From the NCBI RefSeq assembly GCF_000003605.2, contig NW_003124907.1, positions 130,356 to 147,455 on the forward strand: 17,100 bases of DNA. Reading direction: 5' to 3'. The translations under genes and the position numbers were made by a program. This document shows, piece by piece, positions 8,549-17,100 of this stretch (positions are counted from its first letter, which is position 1; each line of letters opens with the position of its first letter). This stretch comes from Saccoglossus kowalevskii. Lineage: Eukaryota; Hemichordata; Enteropneusta; Harrimaniidae. The notes below the pieces were generated by a model. The model searched no databases. It saw only the letters and a program-made list of their open reading frames with translations, and was not told the origin of the DNA.

Positions 8549-8675
8549 ATCGAGCTGCAAATCACATGTTAGAAATCGTTTTGATGTATATTGCAACAAC
8601 GAATGCACACCAGAATTAAATATTACATAATATGTAAATATAAGTTCTTGCTGCAAATATGCGACAATACAATGG
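8549..8675 (+). repeat. Diverged solo copy of a module from the 10.8-15.3 kb array
   Basis: This segment aligns along its length with about 13363-13482 of the array. Shared blocks, in order, are CATGTTAGAA-TCGTTTTGATGT, TTGCAACAA, ATAAGTT and GCTGCAAATATRCGACA. It lies more than 2 kb left of the array and just left of the microsatellite, so the module is dispersed as well as tandem. No coding frame is shared between copies. Confidence 0.65.
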
Positions 8676-8703
8676 ATTTCTGTTTGTTTGTTCTTTGTTC
8701 AAG

Positions 8704-10782
<2,079 letters not shown>

Positions 10783-11759
10783 AGTGAGATGTAACACCGT
10801 TCCGATTTTTTATGTGTGGGACTAAATGCAGTGCGCTCAATTTTATACACAGGTAAAGTATCACCATATTCAAAATAAAAATTCAGAATAAAAAAAATGG
10901 TGTTAATACCAAAAAATCAAAATGTTTCTATATCAGCTACGTTTACTTTATAATTTAATATTATATTCATGTTATTTATAAAACAAAACATTTTGTGGCA
11001 TGGCGATTTTCAGAATTAATAATTTGCATTGGTTATTGTTATCTGAGAAAGATTTGTAATTACCAGAAAGATGGCACTAAATGATCGTTACATTTTGTCA
11101 TCAATATTTTTCTCGCATATGATTTGCTATGATAGAGATCCCATTTCGCGTGTCCATCAATCAAACGCATTTCTAAAACTGCCAACACCGAAAGAATTTC
11201 GTACGCAGAAACGAGTGAAATTCAATACTGCAAAACACACTTAATACATGTTTTGTGAACATGCCAGAACACTTAAAATACATCCAAAGAATAACACTAA
11301 CCATTTATTTCAGAGTAACTCATTCGCATAAGTAATTCTAGAAATCTTTGTTCTGTGAACGTCTCGCAATTTGCGTATCTCTTCTTCCATGCGCGGCAAA
11401 TCTCTGTGAAATAACATAAACGACTGAAAAACGATCCACAAGTTACAGATACACTACAGTAACATGGGCGATTTCAATTGTGAATATTTTTCAACAAACA
11501 CGAATTATCATGTGTATACATGGATGGGTTTGCTGATTGATAGATGAACTTGTTTTGATGTGTTTTGCAAGAAATACACTTCATAGTCGCACATAAAATA
11601 AGTTGATACCTATGCTGGAAACGTACGACAGTACTTATGGACTTATGAGTGTTTCTTATTAAAATATACAAGTAAAATATAAATGTAACGATACTATGCA
11701 TATGAATATTTTCCTACAATGAAAAATTATCACACTTTTTTTACAATAAGTTCTTCTAA
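10783..11759 (+). repeat. Tandem array unit 1 (shortened)
   Basis: It begins with the array anchor GTGAGATGTAA and holds diverged versions of most unit segments. These include AAGTATCACCATATTCAAAA (10856), the TGTGGCATGGCGATTTTCAG block (10995), ATCAATCAAACGCATTTCTAA (11157), and the GATGTGTTTTGC module at 11556. Compared with unit 2 it lacks the section equivalent to about 11960-12490, which accounts for most of its shorter length. Open frames here are not conserved in other units, so the unit looks non-coding. Confidence 0.75.
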
Positions 11760-13600
11760 GGTGAGATGTAAAGCCATACGGCCTTCCAGTTGTTGTACCC
11801 GTCAATCAAACCCATTTCTAAGCAATGACAGCACTGAACGCAGTGAGATCAAGGACGTTCAATTTTATACACATAAATGAGTGAGAGTATCGTCATATTC
11901 AAAAACAATATATTGCGTTATTTGCGAATGTCCAATGACACAGGGAAAGTATCACTATATTCAAAAATGAAAACGGATTTTGCAAATGATCAAGTACACT
12001 AGCAAAACAGTGTCACTTATTTATTCCTAAATCATTTAACAATTCACGTGATTCTCATAAGTTCACGCGTGATTTTCATTACACATCCCAATACTAGCAT
12101 ACAACGATCTTGCAACTGACCTATAAACTGAATGCTGAATTCAGTGAAAGAATAATATCCGTGAATCTGGAAAATGATCTTCTTTGTATGTTTTTAGATT
12201 GTATAACGATGTCACTTAAAGTTGTCATTTTCAACAAGGAATTTATTGTGGAATAGTTTCAGCAAATACATCTTATTGTTTTGAACTATCATTGTATATG
12301 TAAGTAAATTTAGTACTGATTGCTGATACATTAGGTTCTATGCTGTCGAGCTCCTGTTAAAACTTGTTTTGATGTGTATTACAACAACTTAAATTTATTT
12401 ATTGGTAAATTAAGTTCCAAGCTGTCAAGATCATGTTAGAATTTGTTTTGATGTGAACTACAACAACGTCATCGAATAACCAACTAGAGTCAATAGCAAA
12501 AAAAATCACAATGTTTCTGTATTAGTTTTGTGTGATGTATTATTTGATAAACGAAGACACGCCAACTATACAATCTTTGCGCATTGTTTTTTTTTCAAAT
12601 ATAACACTCCTAACTTGTCAATTCTCTTTGCATTAATAATGTTATATTCATTTTAGTTTTTAAAAATCATTCTTGTGGCATGGTGGTTTTCAGGAGTCAA
12701 TAATTAATAATGTGCATTGGCCATTTTTCTTTATCTGCAGGGGATTTTTAATTAACAGGAAGGCGGCTGCATTTATTGATCGTAACATTGTTATAAATAT
12801 TTGTCTTGCGTATGATTTGCTGTGATATAGGTCCCATTCCGCGTGTTCTTCAACCAAACGCATTTCTAACACAATGGCAACACTGAAAGCTGAAGACGTA
12901 TAAGAAGGTTTGTGTGCACAGAAGCGAGTAAAATTACCGAAAGAGTTCAACAACAAAAAACCCACTTAATTCTCGTTTTGCGAATATGCCAAAGACACTA
13001 GAGTTACATCCACATTCTAACACTAGCTCGTTCTTTCGGACTCACTCATTTGCATTAGTATTTCTAGAAATCTATGTTTTGTGATCGTCTCGCAATTTGC
13101 GTGATTCTTCTTCCATTCGCGTAAAATCTCTGTGAAAACAGCCTAAACGACTGAAAGCGATCCACAAATTATAGATACACTACTGTGACATGGGCGATTC
13201 AGTGCGAGACAAATATTCAATCAGTATGAAAAAAAAGACTTTTCGTGCGTGTCATGAGTGCACACGGAAATTTCATTTGTAAATATTTTTCAACAAAAAA
13301 AATTCACTTGTTTGAATCATAATGTGTATCCATGGATGGGTTTGCTGATTGATAGATGAGATACCATGCTTTCAAATACCTGTTAGAACTCGTTTTGATG
13401 TGTTTTGCAACAAATACACTTCATAATCGCACATTAGATAAGTTGAATACATATGCTGCAAATATACGACAGTACTTATGGACTTATGATTGTTCTTTAT
13501 TAAAATATCCATGTAAAACGTAAATGTAACGATACTAAGCATATGAATATTTTCCTACAATGATAGATGGTTCACTTTTTTTCAAAACAGGTTCTTCTAA
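11760..13600 (+). repeat. Tandem array unit 2 (longest, 1841 bp)
   Basis: It starts GGTGAGATGTAAAGCCATAC at 11760, and the same word opens unit 3 at 13601. Very close matches to unit 3 run over hundreds of bases, for example an identical run of more than 50 bp starting TAAATGAGTGAGAG (11875 and 13714). The unit has internal repetition: two copies of a block ending TTTTGATGTG...ACAACAAC at 12332-12390 and 12409-12467, a related block at 13361-13410, and TCAA-CAAACGCATTTCTAA blocks at about 11801 and 12848. No conserved protein-coding frame is seen. Confidence 0.85.
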
Positions 13601-15213
13601 GGTGAGATGTAAAGCCATACGACATTCCAATTGTTATACCCATCAATCAAACGCATTTCTAATCAATGACAACACTGAACGCAAGGATCAAGGACGTTCA
13701 ATTTTATACACGTAAATGAGTGAGAGTATCGTCATATTCAAAAACAATATATTGCGTTATTTGCGAATGTTCAATGGCACAGGGAAAGTATCACTATATT
13801 CACAAATGATCAAGTACATTAGAAAAACATTTTCACTCATTACTTTTAAATCATTTAACAATTTGTGTGGATTTTTTTTAAATTCGCGCGTGATTTTCAT
13901 TGCACATCCCAATACTAGCATACCACGATCTTGCAACTCACACGTATACTGAATGCTGAATTCAGTGAAAGAATAATATCGGTGAATCTGGAAAAAGACT
14001 TTCTTTGTATGTCATTAGATTGTATAACAATTTTACTTAAAGTTGTAATTTTCAACAAGGAATATATTGTGGAATAGTTTCAGCAAATACATCTTATTGT
14101 TTTGAACTATAATTGTATATGTAAGTAGATTTAGTACTGATTGCTGATACATTAGGTTCTAAGCTGTCAAGCTCCTGTTAAAACTTGTTTTGATGTGTAT
14201 TACAATAACGTAAATTTATTTATTGGTAAATTAAGTTCTAAGCTGTCAAGATCATGTTAGAATTTGTTTTGATGTGTATTACAACAACGTCATAGAATAA
14301 CCAACTAGAGTCAATAGCAAGGGGAATCAGAATGTTTCTGTATTAGTTTTGTGTAATGTATTATTTGGTAAACGAAGACACACCAACTATACAATCTTTG
14401 CGCATTGTTTTTCAAATATAACACTTCTAACTTGTTAATTTTTTTTGCATTAATAATGTTATATTCATTTTAGTTTTTAAAATCATTCTTGAGGCATGGT
14501 GATTTTCAGGAGTCAATAATTAATATTGTGCATTAGCCATTTTTTTTATCCGAAAGAGATTTTTAATTAACAGGAGGACGGTTGCATTTAATGATCGTGA
14601 CACAATGTATAAATATTTTTCGTGTGTATGATTTGCTGTGATAGAGATCCATGTTCGTCAACTAAACGCATTCCTAAAATGGCACCACTGAAAGCATCAG
14701 ACGTATGGGCAAGGTTTTATTTCCTGCACAGAAACGAAATTATCGTCAGACTTCAAAACGGAAAACGCACTTAATACATGCTTTGTGGAAATCTCAGGAC
14801 GCTAAAAGTACATCAAAAGAATAACACTAACCAGTTATTTCAGACTAACTCCTTTGCATTATTATTTCTAGAATTCTATTCTATCTCGCAATTCGCGTGA
14901 TTTATATTCCATTCGCTTCCAATCCCTGTTAAATTGACACACAAAAAGCGAGAAACGATCTACAAATTACAGATACAGTACTGTAATATGGACTTTTCGT
15001 GCAGAAATTTCAATTGGAAATATTTTTCACAAACACATTTCATTTTGTGAACCATCATGTGTATACATGAATGGGTTTGCCGAGTAATAGATGAGATTCG
15101 AAGCCAACAATCACCTGTTAGAACTCGTTTTGATGTGCTGTACAAAAATACACATCATAATCACACATAAGATAAGCTGAAAAATGATCCACTTTTAAAA
15201 TAATTTCTTGTGA
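13601..15213 (+). repeat. Tandem array unit 3 (1613 bp)
   Basis: It is collinear with unit 2 from the anchor through the paired GATGTGTATTACAA modules (14152-14210 and 14231-14289), the CATGGTGATTTTCAGG block (14495) and the TGATGTGCTGTACAA module (about 15130). It is shorter mainly because of a deletion of about 130 bp near its end, corresponding to 13440-13570 of unit 2. The open frame at 13716-13952 lies wholly in repeat sequence and is interrupted in unit 2. Confidence 0.85.
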
Positions 15214-15345
15214 GGTGAGATGTAAAACCATACGACATTCCAATTCTTATACTCGTCAATCAAACGCATTTCTAGCCAATGGCAGCACTGAATGCAGTGA
15301 GATAAAGATAGTTCACTTTTGTACATAGAAATGAGTTTCACCATG
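15214..15345 (+). repeat. Tandem array unit 4 (truncated)
   Basis: It starts GGTGAGATGTAAAACCATAC and follows the unit through TCAATCAAACGCATTTCTAG, GCAGCACTGAATGCAGTGAG and AAATGAGT (15330). Similarity is then lost, so this marks the right edge of the array. Confidence 0.75.
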
Positions 15346-15420
15346 TATTATATTAATTGCGAACTACAAAAACTGTGCGAGACTAACCATTTTTCCATAC
15401 TCACTCGTTATAATTAATGT

Positions 15421-15642
15421 TTGTTATACGATTATGTCCCGGAAAATGGAACTCAACCAAGACTCGCTAACAAGTGTGTTCCATTATATGTTAGTGGGCT
15501 AAGCACAGGGATATCAATTCCGGTTGTTCATCCCTTTTTCAAAGCCCAGGCACACATTTTAAACCATTTTGAAAGTGATTTTAGCCGAAATGAAACATCA
15601 TTTAATGTGCTTTCTATAACCAACAACCCCCCCCCCTTTTGA
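15421..15642 (+). pseudogene. Possible decayed exon of an extracellular D8C-type domain
   Basis: A frame open from 15421 to about 15642 contains NGTQPRLANKCVP, then LYVSGLSTG, then VVHP. This resembles a pattern in extracellular proteins of the uromodulin/GP2/OIT3 (D8C) group: 'G(T)...P..CVP...CGT....W..G.HP'. Here the second cysteine is replaced by S (YVSG) and the tryptophan is missing, and there is no clear splice-acceptor context or signal peptide. A run of ten cytosines follows at about 15627-15636. It could be a degenerate exon or a chance resemblance; G+C is higher than in the flanks. Confidence 0.25.
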
Positions 15643-15840
15643 GACAATTGCTTCTTTTTCTACGTAAATGTAAAATTCGACCATGATTTTGAATCCTGAA
15701 AATCAACATTCCACAAGATTGTTTTCAAAAAGTACTATGGCATTATTATGTTAGGCCCGTTGTATTTCAAAAACAACTGTACACTCAAGCTCGTACAGAA
15801 ATATATTCTGATTACCTCTGCTGCAGTTTCCCATCATCTG
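15643..15840. other. Unassigned sequence
   Basis: There is no coding or repeat signal apart from proximity to the inverted module at 15841. Confidence 0.4.
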
Positions 15841-15873
15841 ACATGTAAAACACATCAAAGCGAGTTCTAACAT
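15841..15873 (-). repeat. Inverted solo copy of the array core module
   Basis: On the minus strand this reads ATGTTAGAACTCG, then CTTTGATGTGTTTTACAT. This is the core of the module found in every array unit, in opposite orientation and outside the array. Similarity is limited to this core of about 33 bp. Confidence 0.55.
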
Positions 15874-16149
15874 TAACTTGACATTTGTGTATTATATGCA
15901 CTCACGCATACGACAGGTTAAAGCAGTTACATGTATTTTTCAAGATTCTCACTGAATTCACCAGATGCAATAGTGTACGTTCCAGTTGCAGAGAGAGCAT
16001 CATATTGAGAAAGTTTTATAGAATTATGTAGGATTTAAAGAATGCTGTGTTCAGAAACAAAACCATAAAATTGTACAGTTGTACATTGCATTGTCAACAA
16101 AATTTAGTTCAAAGCTTTTTCACCGAATCACACACGAAATTCCCTGTTC
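15874..16149. other. Unassigned sequence left of the LINE insertion
   Basis: Nothing recognisable is present; AT-rich and non-coding in all frames. Confidence 0.4.
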
Positions 16150-16164
16150 AACTATCGAGGGTGG
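16150..16164 (+). repeat. Left copy of 15-bp direct repeat (candidate target-site duplication)
   Basis: AACTATCGAGGGTGG is repeated exactly at 17057-17071. The two copies bracket the LINE 3' fragment. A CpG-containing 15-mer repeated at this spacing around a LINE fragment fits a target-primed reverse transcription footprint. Confidence 0.6.
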
Positions 16165-17056
16165 ACTATATTAGCTGTGTTTAGCACTGAAGCAGAAGCA
16201 GGTTTTAAACAAAAATGCAAGATGTGGTGTACTGTTTGTGAAACAATTAAATAAATATAAAAGACTAATGAAAACATCAATATCTCAACACAAGTTTGTG
16301 GTACATTATGTTCTTATATACGCTATGTCGTTGTTGCTGTATTAGTAATAGGAAACTTAATAGTGTCGTTTGTGTCGTCATTAAATCGTACTCCTTGGTT
16401 ATTATTAATGCTTGCATGTGGATATATTCATATCTCACCATTCATTGACAATAATATATCATGACACGTTTTTCAATCGATTATACAATATAATGCTCAC
16501 ATTTCTACATATGTAACGTTGGCTTCTTTTTTTTATACGAATAAAGTAATTACAAACACAAATTTACAAACGGAAATACAAAAACAAAAGATGACCTGGT
16601 GTACGAATACAGCATTTAATTACTAAACCAGTTTTCTCCCATTTTTCAAAATGTAAGTTGACCTTAATATTTCTTTTTGAAATTTCATATTCATATATTT
16701 TTGTTCTACAGAAATAAATAAACCATTTGAATAAAATTATGCTATGAATTAACATTTAGTTTGTTGGTGAGTTGTGTATTCCAAAAACAATATTTTTGTA
16801 GTTACAGCTTATATGTCTAATTACTTCAAACTGTTCTTGTACCAATTCCCATAATTCTTGCACAAAATGACAACTCATAAACAAGTGATGTAAGGTTTCG
16901 TCATTAACATGACAACAAAAGCATACAATTTACTGTTTGTAACAATGTAATTGTGAAGGATTTGGTACTGAGAGCACTTGATATAGTAGTTATGAATGGC
17001 AATTTAAAGATAACAGGAATATGTTCTGCTGAGATATAAGAGTTCCTAAATGTTTG
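16165..17056 (-). mobile_element. 5'-truncated non-LTR retrotransposon (LINE) 3' end
   Basis: On the minus strand, the segment just inside the right repeat encodes the C-terminal part of a LINE RT polyprotein. IFKLPFITTI (about 17020-16990) matches 'IYxLPFKxT'. A frameshift leads to SQYQILHNYIVTNSKLYAF, matching 'FQYRILHRILxTNxxLYKF'. A second shift leads to CFCCHVNDETLHHLFMSCHF and VQELW (about 16923-16850), matching the zinc-knuckle zf-RVT pattern 'CxFC..E.ETxxHLFxxCxxVxxFW'. A stop at 16756-16758 ends the ORF and about 590 bp of 3'UTR follows down to 16165. No clear poly(A) or simple-repeat tail is present next to the left repeat. With its frameshifts and 5' truncation, this copy is inactive. 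Confidence 0.75.
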
Positions 17057-17071
17057 AACTATCGAGGGTGG
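17057..17071 (+). repeat. Right copy of 15-bp direct repeat (candidate target-site duplication)
   Basis: Exact copy of 16150-16164, lying immediately upstream (in LINE orientation) of the truncated reading frame. The 29 bases beyond it to the window end show nothing further. Confidence 0.6.
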
Positions 17072-17100
17072 CTCAGTTATTTGTTTACATATTTTTTTGT

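Noticed and set aside
11474-11701. 75-codon minus-strand frame in array unit 1
   Set aside because: Not conserved as an open frame in the corresponding part of unit 2, so unlikely to be coding.
12690-12965. 91-codon minus-strand frame in array unit 2
   Set aside because: The longest frame in the array, but units 1 and 3 have indels and stops in the equivalent stretch and there is no recognisable domain.
13716-13952. 78-codon plus-strand frame in array unit 3
   Set aside because: The almost identical stretch of unit 2 (from 11877) has insertions and substitutions that break the frame; a repeat-derived chance ORF.
15627-15636. Run of ten cytosines
   Set aside because: A simple homopolymer; length may be a sequencing or assembly effect and no function is suggested.

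Overview
This window looks like nuclear DNA from an invertebrate animal. It is AT-rich (roughly one third G+C by eye), has no dense bacterial-style coding, and contains a gene with short GT-AG introns, a long TA/TG microsatellite, and decayed pieces of several non-LTR retrotransposon (LINE) families. The LINE types and a small secreted somatomedin-B-like protein would suit a mollusc or another lophotrochozoan. That placement is a guess; the sequence itself only supports 'metazoan'.

The one convincing host gene is on the minus strand at about 6.7-7.7 kb. A TATA box (7677-7684) is followed by a short 5'UTR exon, a 90-bp UTR intron, an exon encoding a signal peptide (CDS 7491-7420), a 13-nt microexon (7257-7245) and a last coding exon (7067-6880). 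The splice sites and phases join exactly into a 90-residue secreted protein. It has eight cysteines in a somatomedin-B-like order, and a short tail with two N-glycosylation sequons.

Left part (1-6.6 kb): a possible terminal coding exon of a plus-strand gene that begins outside the window (348-522); a minus-strand LINE endonuclease remnant (2442-2655); a 317-bp element with inverted ends and an internal tandem pair (3001-3317); plus-strand reverse transcriptase remnants of at least two kinds (3607-3865 and 4114-4509); and a minus-strand RTE-like reverse transcriptase remnant (6180-6531). All are broken by stops and frameshifts.

Right part (8.5-17.1 kb): a (TA)30(TG)24 microsatellite (8705-8812); a tandem array of diverged units up to 1.84 kb long with starts at 10783, 11760, 13601 and 15214; and a conserved short module of these units that recurs outside the array at 8549-8675 and, inverted, at 15841-15873. 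A possible decayed extracellular-protein exon lies at 15421-15642. A 5'-truncated LINE 3' end (16165-17056) is bounded by a perfect 15-bp direct repeat, as expected of a target-site duplication.

Nothing here looks like an operon, CRISPR array, rRNA or tRNA. The genes do not form a pathway; the window is a gene-poor, repeat-rich stretch around one small secreted-protein gene.
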